Origin: Phoronis australis
Taxonomy: Eukaryota; Phoronida; Phoronidae
Assembly (NCBI GenBank): GCA_002633005.1
Contig: NMRA01000336.1
Coordinates: 366,301-430,300 of the forward strand
Length of the DNA: 64,000 nt
Direction of reading: 5' to 3'
The notes beneath the pieces are model-generated. The model was not told the DNA's origin. It did no database searches and worked only from the letters and a program-made list of their open reading frames with translations. Both the position numbers and the translations under genes were made by a program. This document shows, one piece after another, positions 12,601 through 27,600 of this stretch. Position 1 is the first letter of the stretch. Each line of letters starts with the position of its first letter.

Positions 12601-15600
12601 AAACAAATGTCGCATGACAACGTGTGTTTGTCCAGATTTTTCTCATGTTGTGGGGTGCGATCTAGTGCAGAATTGGACTTAACGCATTCAATCCCAATTC
12701 CACAGGAACTCAAAAACTTAAGGAGGATTTCAGGTAATTTGTTGAGTCAAAACTGTATTTTTATTCAAGAATTCAAGTTGCCCTATCAAAAATCGCGAGG
12801 CAACGACGAGTTTTCACCCTGGGGGATTTGCACAATTTTCTGAAAAAGAATCCTAATTTAACATTGAAGTTTCATAGCAATGCACGAAATTTTGTGGAAA
12901 GTCTGTCATATGTTACAGATAGGTTAAAGAGCTTAAATTTGATGAATCTTAGCTTCCAATTTCACCCGTTTCGGAGACTGGGTTTCAATCGCCTTAGGCT
13001 ACAATCAGCACCCTGGACACTTATTAGAGAAAATACGCTAATAATCCTTATCATAGATTGGAAATTTGACACAATACAATTCCCCAAGCCTGCCACATTG
13101 TAGGTTAAACACATACAAAATGGCAGTGACATTCACCTGTGTACATCCTTTACATATGAACACTCTAATCTCTTTGCAGCCATGACTTAACGCCTCCAGC
13201 CCATTATCAGATATATTGCACCACGAGATATCCATGTGTGATAAATGAGGGCAACCGTCACTGCAACAGCAAGTAAATTAAGGACAGGAAACGAAAGATA
13301 CAGAGCACTTGCCAACTTCAATTCATGAAGTTGGTGGGGTGCACTCCCCACCAAATTAAGTGACTCAGAAACTTGCAAAAACACATCAACTACACAGCAA
13401 ATATATTTCAGAATGCTGCATTTCCAATTCTTTCTGCAAGTACATGAAACACCAATGAGTTTCCTCAGCCAAATAAACCCTTACAATCATTTCATAAATT
13501 TAAACCTCCATGACTTTCCAGATGATGGTTATTACACCAATTTTCAAAACCTCTGAAGGGAAATTAATCGTTTGGACTAAGTACTCTACAGTCCGACTCC
13601 TTTATCAACGAATGGTGAAGGGATATCCAGATTTCCCACCGTTCACTATTCGTTGATAAAGGACTGTAGAGCACAGTCCGAAACGTTCGAACTCTTAAAT
13701 CTTCAGTCCCTGATTAAGTTCATTTTACTCATACCATACTTTCACCGAGACTATGAAAAAACTTTTTTCAATCAACATGTTGTTTGTCAGGTAAAATGGA
13801 GGCTTGGAAACACAGAAAAAGGTGTGTCAAGAATGCAATCAATATGCACCAACAGATATCTGATCTAAGGGTACAGTCACTTTGGCTCAAATTGTCTTTT
13901 GTGTTTGTGAATGAGGTTCACCAAAATAAACCGGCTATGTACCAAGCTGTGCTTTCAAAGAATTGTTTGTACTTCATTTTAGAGTGGTTTTCTAAAATTA
14001 ATCTTTGATTTTCGTCAAAAGTAATGTTGGAACTTATTTAGAAGTCATACGTCTACAAAGCTGTACTAAACCGACATTCCATCAAAGAAACTAACTTTCG
14101 ATTAATAAAGTTGATCATAACTTGATCCCAAATCAGATGAAAAGTTACTCTGGTTTTGATAAAATGAGCGGTTTGTTGTGTTTGAAATCAACCTCATAGA
14201 ATTTTAGGTCACTAAGTAACCTGAATTTTTTTGAGCTTGGTCTGATTAGAAATAAGCAAGCTGTCAGTTCTTGGCAAGCCCACAAATGCCTTCTAAACTG
14301 AGAACAAGATATTATAAAACATAATGGCAAGTAGCTTAAATCAAAAATCATTTTTTGGCAGAAAACACTGTTAACTCAAAGATAGTATTGTCAATGGATT
14401 TCAAAGAAATGTTGTATATTTATGAGGTAACTTTCAGTCAACTTGTGCATATAGTTAAATACCTAAAACACTATAGTGTTTCACTAAGTAAAATTACACA
14501 TTTGCTGAAAGAAGGGATCATCTAGAAGTTGGTTTTTGACATTATAACAATCTGCTGTAGATATTTTTGATAGCTCCTCATGCAAAAGTGGATGAATTAG
14601 ATAACAATTCCTAACAGCTTTTCTGTGAACAGCGCATAACGCATAGTATCTGAGGTTTATAGGAGTCAGATGACCCATTTATGAAATATGATGTTCTGAA
14701 GTTGGACACTTTTTTAAAGTCTCATACAGCCTTAACCAACTATCCGGCCTACATAAAACTGACACACAACAAAGGACATCAGATCACTTGCATTTATTAA
14801 CAATAACCGCCAGAATATGTTGAAATCTTTTTCATAGAAAAAGGCGAAAGCTTTGCATCAAGTGTTGGCCTTTTGCATATTAAGAATTCAATAGAATTTT
14901 CCGAAGTTGGAAAACACAGAATCCATTTTTAAGAAAGACTAAATCATGCACCCAGCAACAAATTGGGATGATTACTTGAATAATGAATAAATCTGTACAC
15001 TAACGTCCAGAAATGTTCACATGAATAGTGACAAGTTCCGATACAAGTCATTGGTGAGGATTGCAATACATTTTGTACAAAATCTCTGCAACATAACAAG
15101 CAACATGTGAGTCTGTTTATGATTCACATGTTAAAATTTCAGGAAAATCACAGAAACAGCTTTAGGAAACAGTGAAAGCCAATAGCAAAAATAATATAAT
15201 TATTGAATCAGAGATGACACTAAATACTACCGTACCTGAGTGCTTTCAAGGCAATGTTCGTAATGTTGTGGCACGAGCTAAGGTTTAAAGTATGCAGTTT
15301 GTTGCAATGTCGCCCTAAACTGGTGCAGGTTCTGAAAAGAAGTATACAAGGATTATATTAGTAACTGGCACTGAACTAACACCCAAAGCAATTAAAAATT
15401 TGACACTTAAACAGATATGTTGCAAATTTGACTATAACAACATTGAAAAACATTTCCATGCTCATTTAAGTCTCCACTCCTTACTTGGAGTGCCCAATAC
15501 TCAGCTAAGCTTCCACTCACGCTTGACTATTTTCAAAACTGAAGGTAAGCCTTTAAATGTGGAAACTGGAACAATTTTTAGTCAAAGTTGCAATCGCATA

Positions 15601-18600
15601 ACCAGGACATCATTAACATGTTCTCTGGATAATTTTAGAAAAACATGCCCCTGCGTCAATTGACTGAAGTCCTCGTGAATGAATTAAGAGGACCAATGGG
15701 TTAATTGTCCCTTCCCTTTTTTGACTCCTTGTTTTGAACATTTTCACGTGTGATTTCAGTATGGTTAAACTGAAATGCAGTTTGTGTTTTGATCAAATCA
15801 GTAAACCCATAATTGAGTTCTATGCCAAATGTTTTCAAAAGTTGTTCGTTGTAATATCACATACTTTTGTCTATCCAAAATCAAACCCATTGACCGCCTA
15901 CAGTTGCCACACTGAGTTGACCAAGGCCGTCTGTCTGGTTGTTCCCACTCAACATTAAAGCAAGCATACTTGCAAATCAAGAACACCCTGATGCTCCAAT
16001 TCCAGTTTCCACTTAAAGTGTGAATGGAATATTATTCTTAACCAAACATTAAAGAAAATGTTCCATCTAAATACTTCAATTTCAGGATATTGAGAACTTT
16101 TAAAAAAAAGCTTAACTGTTGCTAGGGCTATCAAACCTGAGTGAAAATCAAGATTAACTAAAATTTTTTCAAGGAAAGCTTCGAAAGGCAGGACCGGTCT
16201 TGTTTCCTCATTCCAAAGAAACAGGCAGGTAACATGACAAGTAACATGTTTTTAGTTTAACTTGCTGATCTACTTCTTTCCTATATGACAAGGAGCAAAC
16301 TCAATCCCCCAATGTCGAGTCCTTTATTTCAAGGAAAGCTCTACAGAATACACAAACACCATAAGGTGCATGTTGTAATCTGGTGCAATGTGATATCTTA
16401 GAGTGACACATTAGTAGCTCGTGCAACTTTTTTTTGACACAGTTGCAAGCAGATAAAAAGTTATACGGCAAGCAAAGAAGAAAAAGGCAAAAACAATTTC
16501 ATGATCACTCCTTTAAACTTGAAGGATGATTCCTTAAACTCCAGTCTCGGACCAAACCTGCAGTTCAAATCCCCAGACCACTATCGGTAAACTCTAAACT
16601 CCCAGAAAGAATGATTCATATCCAGATTGCATGGGTGCACCTCAAGTCTGCAGCTGGAATTAAGAGGCTTTTGAAGAAGACTGTTTTTAAATTCATCCGT
16701 TTTTACATCTCAAAGACTTCATTGGCAGTTGTGCCACGGATGGAATTTTTAAAATTTAACGTGCTACATTTCACTATTAAATGTCAAGTCACCTAATTTA
16801 GTATGTCAAATGCATTTTGGTGAGAGAGCATTGATTCATTATGCAGGGGTAGGTATCTTGCAACAAATTCTTGGAATCGTGGATCTCAACTTCTGAGGTA
16901 ATGGGTGACCAAGGCAACTGTCTGGTGGCAGTTAAGGTCTCGTGTTCAGGTAAGGGCCCATCTCTATTTTCTAGATATTGTGGATTTAAGTGCCAGACAT
17001 ATCTAATTCACAGCGCACTACCCATCAGATTTGCCACATAATTGCCCAAAGTTGACACAAAAGTTTACAGCAAGTTGTACAATTTTTGAGTATCTAAATT
17101 TGTAGACAAAATGCTGTAAACGATAGCAAAATAAACCGAGACCTCATGGTCACTAATGACAACAATGTACTCTGCGTATTGTTCGTGTTGATCATCAAAC
17201 AAACCATATTTAACAATTTGCATAAGAAAGGAGCTGTCCAAATTTATGTTATGATTTTCTGTGCATTAAATGTAGGAAAAGTTGCATTGACAGACACTCT
17301 TTAGAATCACTACAAGTTATAAAATATGTAACACTCACTAGATAATGATTAGTATGCCATTAGCTGTAATATAAGAATTATGGGACAGTGGGTGAAACTG
17401 TTTAGATATTACTGCACATCAAATTTGGCCGAAAAATAATAAGAAAGGTAATGAAAAGAATTAGAACTCAAGAAGCCTCTGTGCCCACACGCAGAGTAAC
17501 TGGTGGTTAAACAACCAAAAAATTAAGAGAAGATGTAAAAACAATCAGCAACTTATACTTACATGTCTGTCAACTTTTTGCAGTTACTTAAATTGAGATA
17601 TTCGATGTTTCTGCACTGGTGTGAAAATGTTCTAAAAATAATGTCATATATTAGGTAACACATAGAAAATTGAAAAACACCTCTGGAGCCTATTTTACCG
17701 AAGGTTGTACGTTCTGCCGTAGCTAGTAACAGATTGTGAATGTCATGCTGAGGTAAACTTTACTGAAGTTTGTAATAACATTTAAAGCAGATATGAACCA
17801 AAAACAACATGAAATTTGTCTCAAATTGTTCCTTAGTAAAATTGGAGGTGAACACAGGCTTTGAAAGAACTGGTACTTTATCACTGCTCAAGACCCAAGC
17901 TTGTCACAACAGGCCATTTAATGTGCTAAGAATAAGGAACAATAAGTTCTTTGCAAGCCTAGAAATCATTTCCATCTAAATAAGGAACAAGCCGAGACCA
18001 ACCACATCTTCATAGTTACGTTTTTCGTAAACTTTGTGCCAGTGACAGTCTAAACTCTGGTTGAATCAACTACCACTTAGCGTATGATCTTTGGTAAAAC
18101 CATCTGCACCCAGTAGTCTTCTAATGCTGCTAAACTATTTATCTCCCAAGAAATTCTGAATTAGTAGGGTAAAGAGCTGGAAAGTAGCCAACTCGCTGAT
18201 AGGTACATTTGGCTAGGCAGTGAACATAGTATCTTGCTGAAAGATGTAGTTGGTAGTAAAAGAAATAAAAGGCATCAAGTTGAGGTTTAGGAAAGTGATT
18301 CATTGAGGCTCATCCATGACCTGCGTTTGCCAAAAGTAGGTTGTATTGCAACAAAATAACTAGTCTGGTTGTCACTTAAAGGTCTGAATCACCCATAATT
18401 TCCAGTTACTTTTTGTACTAAGCTTGCAATTACAAAGAACAGAATGTAGGGATCTTAACAGTATCCTAACATGTCCACAGTATAAAATTAGAGATTTTCA
18501 GCAAGGTAACAATCCTAATTTTACATGCTTATGGTCAAGTTGGATAAAATTGATTGTTTATGGACGGTTTCTCACAGGAAAACTTGGATTTACTCCATTC

Positions 18601-21600
18601 TGAACTTGACAGGATGGGTTAATACACTATCAAATTTCACAGCATTCTTTGCGGACATCAAGATCACTCTGAAAAGTGATGGTACATAGGAGTTAAGTTT
18701 CCTCTTTGTTGCTCAGGCAGGTTACACAATGGAGGTTGGGACATATCAGCTAAGGAACAGCAGTTGCAATGCACATGATTTTAACCCCAATGAAGAAGTT
18801 CAATTTTCAACAACAATGTAGTTTTCAGAGCACATAATGTATAAAATGGTTGGGAAACAATGTTGCCTGAAGAGGGCATCACTTATCATCGACACCCCTT
18901 TTCACTCCATAATTCCCAAACAAAAGAAGCCAGTCATAAAAGTCCAGGGGCTTCCGCCAGTACTAATTGTAATTCTAACCATTTAGAAGCATTCATAGTT
19001 GCTGGTTGGGAAATGCAAGGTAGCACCTAATGGACCCAGGCTGGGTTGTTGTTAGTCCAGTGATTCTAAGGATGACCCGGAAAAATTTGCAACAGAAGGT
19101 TTTATTACATAGATCGTATCCTTCCCCACCCCTTAGTGTGAGAAAAAAGTCTACCGGAATTGGATTGTAGGATGTTGGTTTTCCAAAATGGAGGACAAAA
19201 TGGCCACCTAATTTGTAGATGACCATTGTAACTCAAGTGAGAAATGTGATGGAGTAAAAATTCAAAAAGGTTTGTATCGTTTGTAGGTCAACAAATCCAT
19301 TGGAAATGATTTCGCTTGGCTGTGGTGACTCCATCTGCCACTTTCCACGATGGCCACCAAAATTACTTCAAGTCGCACAACTTCAAAATGAAACAGATGA
19401 CTGTGGCGTCTTGATTATAATATTGCATCATAGATTTTCTGGGTCATCTAATCCATTGACTCATTGTGTCATCAAACAGTTGCTTCCGATGCCAGAGACA
19501 CGCCATTTTCACAGATTTCGTATCATTAGTTTCCCACTTCCATTAAAATAATTTTTGTCAAGCTGTTGTGGTTACGACTACCATTTCCAAGAATGTTCAA
19601 TGAATTATAATTTAACTTATTTAGGTAAAAAACGTCAGGTTCGCTTGGACTGAAGGGTCACTCCGCTCCTGAAAAAATGTGCTATATTGAAAATAATTTT
19701 CTGCAATTAATTTTGTGATCTACTGTCCTCACCAGTTGAGCGTCCAATCAGTGGCAAATGTGTATAAATACACCAACAGTTGAGACAGGAGAAAGGTACA
19801 CTCAAGATATGTTTAGCAAGTTAAGAGTGACTCCATATAAAAACCAACAGGTAGAGTCTATACCCAAAATCACCGATTTTTTTGAAACTTAGCACATGAG
19901 TTTGGTTTGTTGAGAAGTAGAAAAACCTCACTTTTTAAGAATTTTCATTCATTATTTTTCTTTTTATGACCTTTACCTGCATTTTGCAACAAAATTGGGC
20001 GTCGAAGTAGGCATGTTTGAATGCATTTTACTAGCATGTATGATAGGGTCAAAACAAATGAATAATACGAATTGAAAGGGCAATGGCTGAATAATTTAAT
20101 GGCATAACTTTCAAAATCCATTTTTAAATTGATACGTTTTGAATTTGTGAGGCAAAAACGGCTATTTTTTAGGTTTTCACTGAAGCCATTTTCGGCCACA
20201 TTTGGCACTCTGTAGCAGCCATAACGCACCTTTCCTGAAAATAACTTTATAATAATTTGTTAAGTCATTCCTAACCTGATCATAATCTAAAATAAAAAAT
20301 CTTGCCTCTAATCTAGTTTTTGCGTACGAAGCATTATACGAACTGCACTTCGTCCTTTTGCATGTTCTCAGTTGCCTCTGCTGCCAATAGGGGGCTCTTG
20401 GAAGATATAATTAGCTTGCGAAACACGACATATTTTGGAGAAAAGGCAGACGGCATTATTAATTACCATTCTATGAAAATGGCATTGATGATTAATACTT
20501 ATTACAAAAATGTGTACGTAAATCAACTGGCATGCGTGCTTCAAAATGATAGATGGCGCTGCTTTGTTTACGTGGAGACTGAAGACGCATCTAGAATAAG
20601 AGCAGTAATATAATTCAAGACTTCGCGAGATGTTGCCGTGTATTTTAAATGAGAACACGTGGTTTTGGATAAATTTTAGAGAGGTTCTAGTGTTACTGAA
20701 CTCACCCCTGCCTTNNNNNNNNNNNNNNNNNNNNNNNNNNNNNNNNNNNNNNNNNNNNNNNNNNNNNNNNNNNNNNNNNNNNNNNNNNNNNNNNNNNNNN
20801 NNNNNNNNNNNNNNNNNNNNNNNNNNNNNNNNNNNNNNNNNNNNNNNNNNNNNNNNNNNNNNNNNNNNNNNNNNNNNNNNNNNNNNNNNNNNNNNNNNNN
20901 NNNNNNNNNNNNNNNNNNNNNNNNNNNNNNNNNNNNNNNNNNNNNNNNNNNNNNNNNNNNNNNNNNNNNNNNNNNNNNNNNNNNNNNNNNNNNNNNNNNN
21001 NNNNNNNNNNNNNNNNNNNNNNNNNNNNNNNNNNNNNNNNNNNNNNNNNNNNNNNNNNNNNNNNNNNNNNNNNNNNNNNNNNNNNNNNNNNNNNNNNNNN
21101 NNNNNNNNNNNNNNNNNNNNNNNNNNNNNNNNNNNNNNNNNNNNNNNNNNNNNNNNNNNNNNNNNNNNNNNNNNNNNNNNNNNNNNNNNNNNNNNNNNNN
21201 NNNNNNNNNNNNNNNNNNNNNNNNNNNNNNNNNNNNNNNNNNNNNNNNNNNNNNNNNNNNNNNNNNNNNNNNNNNNNNNNNGCAAAGTTGAGGCAAGATT
21301 TTTTATTGCTCAGTCATCAAGACTAACTCTTTAACTGTATGTTCAAAACGTCACATAAGGCTACATGGTGTTTTATGGCAGTAAGAAGGTCACAAAAATG
21401 GCCACTAAAATTAGCCCCAAAAAGTGGTCTATGGATTATCTCCCCTGTCTAGCACAAAACTGTTAGATCTTAATAAATGGCACAGATTTATGCACAGTAT
21501 ACGTTGGTTATTTCAGCCACCAAAATATAGCTTTTGATCTATTTTGTATGTTACTCATTTTTGTTGCTGAAAACATGCAATTTTTGAGACGGCTAATATG

Positions 21601-24600
21601 CCCAATTGTGCCAATTTGTGTTATCATGCTCCAGCGGCGAAATTAGGGGTCATTGAGTGCACAAAATTTGGCATTTGGGTTTTTGTTAGGATACCTACCC
21701 ATGTACAAAAAATGAAGTTGTTTTAAATTTTGACGTATAGACTGATTTTTGAAAATCTACTGGTTTTTATATGGACTGCCTCTTAAACAGTTACTAAGCA
21801 TTTGTACATCTCCTACTAGGCTACTATTTAGTCATATTACAAGTCTGTTAGAAGTAGTAATTTGCAGTCTGTGATCAAAATCTACACACAACCAGTATTT
21901 ACACAACTAATCTATGTCAACTGAGAATGAATTGCTGCGGTATTCTCCACGTGCAACCAAGCATGGCAATCCTAACTTCTTGCAAGTACATCTCTTGGAA
22001 CTGCAGTTAGTCTTGCACAATCTTCTTATTACTTTCAGCAGGTTCTCTGGTGCTGCTGGCTACTCCATCACCATGGAAATGAGTTTTCCACCTGCCAGCA
22101 TCCACTCCCAATCCAACGGGTCTAGGTCACTGCCATGGAAACTTGACCACTCTTGTACTTGATAGTATGTCCCCGCAGCATGAAATTGAGCTGCTGAACC
22201 AGTTGGTGGACTGGGGCTATGCTTGATGACATCTTTCCCACAAATCGCCATTATTGTAAGTCATCCAAATGTCCTGAGCCAGCATAGACACAAGTCTTTT
22301 ACCAGCTTCAAATATGTCTTGCTTCAGCTGCATGAGTCTATAGAATACCCTAGAATTTTCGCAGAATTCTTGATCACACAGTTTCTTGTATGGGAGAGCC
22401 TTGGCAATACCAAACAGCCAAGATGTATCGCAGCCACCTATTGCAGGCACAAATGGCAAAAGCATGCAAATTTTGGCACCAAGAGACAACTGTAGTTTCC
22501 TGATGTCCCCTCTCTTGCTTAAGTGCCTCTTGTCAGCTTTCATGAACAATGGAAATTGTTGTGAAATAGCATGGTAACACACAAAAAAACAACAATCCTG
22601 TATCGTCCTCAATAAGGGTAGCAGGACCTTGTGCTGCGTTCTCTGCTGCTGTTTCTTCAATTAAAACGTCTGCATCACCTTGAGCTTGTACCATTTTGCA
22701 ACCAGCATTTCATAGCAAACTTGACAAGAAGTTTGCCAAAAAATGCTCCTTCTTACTTGGATCATCATGTCACCGTTGAAGTGAACTGCAGTTTCAACCA
22801 CCTCACCTGGTCTTCGAACATGGACCAGTTGATGGACCACCTCCATAACCATCAAAAACAACAGTAGGGTGGGTGTACTTGCAGATGCAATTCACATTAG
22901 CTCTGCTAATTTACTGAAAGGTTGCACCTCTAGTCCATAGAATACGGTGAAGGAGAGAACCACCATCGACTACATGCATCCAGGCATTTTCTGGAAATTG
23001 GTAATCCTCGGGTAGTCTCCCACTGGACCAGAATGCATGAGTACCAACTCTGGGAAGACCAGATGTATCAAAAACGGTGGGGGAAACAACAAACAGCTCA
23101 AACTTCAAAAGTCTTGATAAAATTTCACTGTTTGTTTTTGCAGCTGTCAGTAATCGCTGAAATAGCAATTGTGCATCCACTTGTGTAAAATCAGTACCGG
23201 AAACATGAACCGATGGGGATTGCAGCAACCTTATCTTTCTTTCTGAATGTGAGAATTTTTCACACGACCCCTCCATAAACAAGAGAATCACCTTACCCAC
23301 TTCTCTGGTATTTTTGGCATTGACGAGTGTTTCTGCCGTCACACCAGTGGCCATGTTTTGCAATGTTTCCATACCAAATGGTTCTCTGTTCCGGAGGAAT
23401 TCAACAAGGCTGAGAATGTCTTTGTCTTGGTACATCCTAAATGTTGCTTACCAGTTTTACACTTCAAGTTTGTCACACTCTGCATGGCACCATTTGCACT
23501 TGAGCATGTAGGCAAGCAATATGTTTGCTGTGTATCTCCCACTCCGCGACCTCTAATTAAACCTCCTCTTGATTTAATGGTTTTCATGAGCATTTGTTGA
23601 ATTACTAGATCAGATGACAAGCCTGCCCAGAATCTGTCTCTTCATCTTAAGGTATGGTGGCCGTTAACAAAGTTGCTGCATCTGCTGCAAGTATATGTGT
23701 GCAGATTTTGCATATGAGTTTTGACCAGGAGCTGCAAAGTACGGCAGCATTATGGAAACTGCTTTTAGGTGAAGTTCCCAATCTGACGTTTTAGAAAAAG
23801 ATGAAGGATATCAACTATTTTATATTGATATACTGTTGCCAGAGACTGCTGGTTCAACTTTACATACATTCTAAATGAACCAACATTTGTGTACAAGCAT
23901 TGAATTGCTCCATCTCTTGGCACGGAATCTGTGTGTTCTATGTTGGTGACATTCAGGACTCCTGGAATATCTGAAAAAAACCGCAACTTCTTCATATCCT
24001 AAAGTCTTTGGTTCTGGATTGGCGTTACATGATATGTCAGTATTTGGAAGTGGGACGTTGAATGCTCTGTATGTTATAATAGCATTCAGTGCTGAGTCTA
24101 CCAATATATGATTCCTCACTGCTCTATCCATACTTTTTCCATTTGACATATGGATCACAATGTTTGGTGCATATGCTGTCTCAAGAACTTGTTGAAGGCA
24201 GGTGCCCGACAGTATGTATCCAATACATCTCTGAAAGCTCATCTCAGAATGAAATCTGTCAATCCTAAGTACAAGTGACTGCAGATCGCTGTCGTTTGGT
24301 TTGCTGGCAATAATTTCTTGGGCTTTCCACCACAGCAGTTGATCAAACGTAATCATAGGAGTAATGTTATGACGGTGAGCTACCAAACATTATTTTTGTT
24401 ACCTCAAATAAATATATTTTATAGAAAAATAATTGAGTGTAAGAAATTTATTATGAAACATTAACTAAGCATTCACCAAATTTTAAATTAAATAATCTAA
24501 AACGTGATAAAAATTCCACATTTAGTATCTTAATGAATTGTTAAAAACAAGTTAAATAAACAATCAACTTGTTAAGCCTGACTGCAGATTGTAAAATGCT

Positions 24601-27600
24601 TATGTCTAAATGCCTACAGGTTGCAAACAAATTTGCAGAACGCAAATGCAGTAAATTGGGGTTTTGTGAGTTGACGGCTAATGTCAGTCATATTGATTTT
24701 TTCACTCCAACCAATGACCAACTGTAAGGTCCAGGGCCCGGTCTCCAATCTCCGTACTCAGACTCATACTCATACTCGAGATTTCATACTCAAAATCGTG
24801 CTCACTGGAGTCGTACTCAAAAAAGCGTATCTAATGTCGTATTTAGAGTAGACTCCAAATGTACTCAAATCTGACACTCATACTCGAGTTGCTATGGAAC
24901 TCTTTATGATGTGAAATGCAAAATCACGCAAAGCCGCGCTGATTCATCGCTCCTTATTGGAATAGACCACTCCAAGAACTAGGCCTACATTATCGTCTGC
25001 TGTCGCTACAACTACAAGAGTATGTCTATAACGTGGAATTCTGAGTGTTCTGTAACTGTTATTCATTTTTTAGTTTCAATAAATATTCTTATGCCATTTC
25101 TCTGATACATTTGGCAATTATCATAAGCTTTACTTCTTGAGTTCCTCACCCAGCCCCGAAAATGTCTTAAGAAATATGTAACAGCTTATCACATCACATC
25201 TCTGTTGCTGATTTAGTCTTGACATAAATCCCATTGCTTTGTAGGCCTACGCTGATGTCAAACTTTGATACTGTATCTTTGTATTTTACCGGGATGTATC
25301 AAGTGAGTTGACATTTGACACGTGAGTTAAAAAACAATACTTGTGCAGGCATTCAGAGTTCACCAGTGGCAGTGAACGGGACGAGACGTCTACTTAGAAA
25401 TCGGCAAACAAAATCTGGAATTCCATTTGGGGATTGAGGAATTCCCTCCCCTCCTCGTCTTTTGGAAACCCTACAAAACGTAGGCACGCATACCGAAACA
25501 AGGGGAGCACAAACTTCTCACACGACTTTTCCCACAACTGCTTTCGACGCTTGTTATGACTCGCCGACAAGGGATTACAGTACGCCTGTTGCCAGGAATT
25601 GTAGAGGTACAGGCGGCCATAAAATACAGTGATACGTCGGGGTAATAAGGTGAAGAATAAGAAGATTTAAGATGAAAACTATTATCTCTGCACTGAAATT
25701 GAAGTGCTGAGATGCGGTAAGAGGACTTATTTTTTTAGATTTGCTGTGTTTCTTGATTCCCTTTTGATATTTTGTTCTCTGGCTCGTATTTATTTTCGAG
25801 TACGATTTCAAGCACACTGCCATACCAAACTTGAAATTTGAGCATAGACTCCAAAATTTTTACTCAAAATCGTACTAGAAATATAGATGAGATACACTTC
25901 AGTTCGAGTACACTCGAAAACTGAGTACGTGCTCGAAATTTCGAGTACAGATTTTTCGAGTATGACATTGAATACACCAAAGCTGAGTCTGTACTCGAGT
26001 TGAGTATGAAGTGTGAGTTTGAGCATGATTCGAGTCTGAGTACGGAGATTGGAGACCGGGCCCAGATATGTTCAATTGTCTAACTTACAAAAGCACACCA
26101 CTTTTGCCATTCTCAGGACAAAATATAAAAAGAAATTTTGCAACATGTACCAAATTGTCATTTCGGACGCCATTTTGTCAGCCATATTGGTATGATTTAG
26201 CGGAAAATTAGTATCTTTTGCTTGATATACCTGCTATGAGAAGTATATAATCAGGGACGAGCCTTATTGGTTTATTTCCAGCTGTTACATAAGAGTAACA
26301 TAACAGAAAGCTGTAAACACTGGTTTTGGCAGTCTTTTTTCCGCCATCTTGAAAAACAGACTTCCGTGACTCTGTTAGGTGTTGTTCGTGCCCCATAGTG
26401 AGGTGTTTTCTTTAGAATAATGTAATGATGGATAATCCTCAAAAGAACATATTTCACCCTATTCATTAACTAAAGGCTTATGAGAAGTGTCATTAAATTA
26501 TTGACCAATAATTTGGGAAATCCAGCTATACAAAATCACACTCCACAGCAATAAAAAGAGAAGGCGGCATCCTCAACGACCCACGCTACTAGTGGCCCTG
26601 GAGAAGCAAGTCTGTAATTAATTTGCAAATAAATGACGAGTATAAGACAAAAACACCTCAGTAATTATAGGAACACACACACATGACAAGGAACATTTTG
26701 CCACTCAACATTATCCAGAAAACTAAAAAGTGAGTGAAGTCTTAATAACAACATACTTGAGAGCACCATCATTGACAATCTGACATCCTTCAAGGCTGAG
26801 TTTCTTGAGAAATCCTCCGCATCTTTTGGAGATGTTTTCCACAACAATCCCTTCGACATCCGTTTGAAAGTTGAAGAGGTTAACTCTCTGCCAGTTGCTG
26901 CCATCAAGGGCAAGAATATTCCAGTACTAAAGTCACACAATAAAATTCATTATTAAAGACTAGTTTGGCTGGCTTAATTTCATGTACTTTTGTGTTTGAC
27001 GGTGATTTTACCTTGACTTCTAGTCTGATTATTAATATAGCCAACACTTTCAAGTTGTGGGACTTAACAAGTCTTCAGTAACAACTTTGCAATCATAATA
27101 GAAATGTGATTGATTTTATTAGCCTAGTTTATGCAGATATGGCTGAACTAATAAGTCACCTTCCATGCAAATGAAGTGACTGACATCAATCACAACTCAG
27201 TCATGACTGAATTTATCATTGAAGTAACAATTATGCGACTGAGATGACGAAAATGACCAAAAATAAATCTGTTGTTGGCTAGCTCACAGTAAAGCTGTTT
27301 TTACACAGGGAACAGTTGTCACAGTGCAAGTTATCATGACACGACTTGTTCCACTTTAGTCACATTTACAAGACATTAGATCGCTATCTGGATCACCATG
27401 AGTCATTCACACAAAGACTGTCTACGCATGCAAACATCCAAATCATATGGAATGACAACGGATCATCCGTATCGCTAGTGAGCAAGATACCTTTCCGCCC
27501 TGCCCCAGTTGTGTTTAGATGTGTAGTTGAACTGGAACAAGTGATAGAGTGAAATTTGCTCTCAAAACAGTGTCAAAAATGGCTACCGCATAGCCAACTT

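Noticed and set aside
20368-21334. ORFs of 206-305 codons made mostly of X
   Set aside because: They run through the 567 N assembly gap; only the short flanks are real sequence and these belong to a transposon copy.
26665-26940. Minus-strand ORF of 91 codons over exon 4
   Set aside because: Wrong frame over the exon; the spliced frame gives the conserved F-box/LRR sequence.
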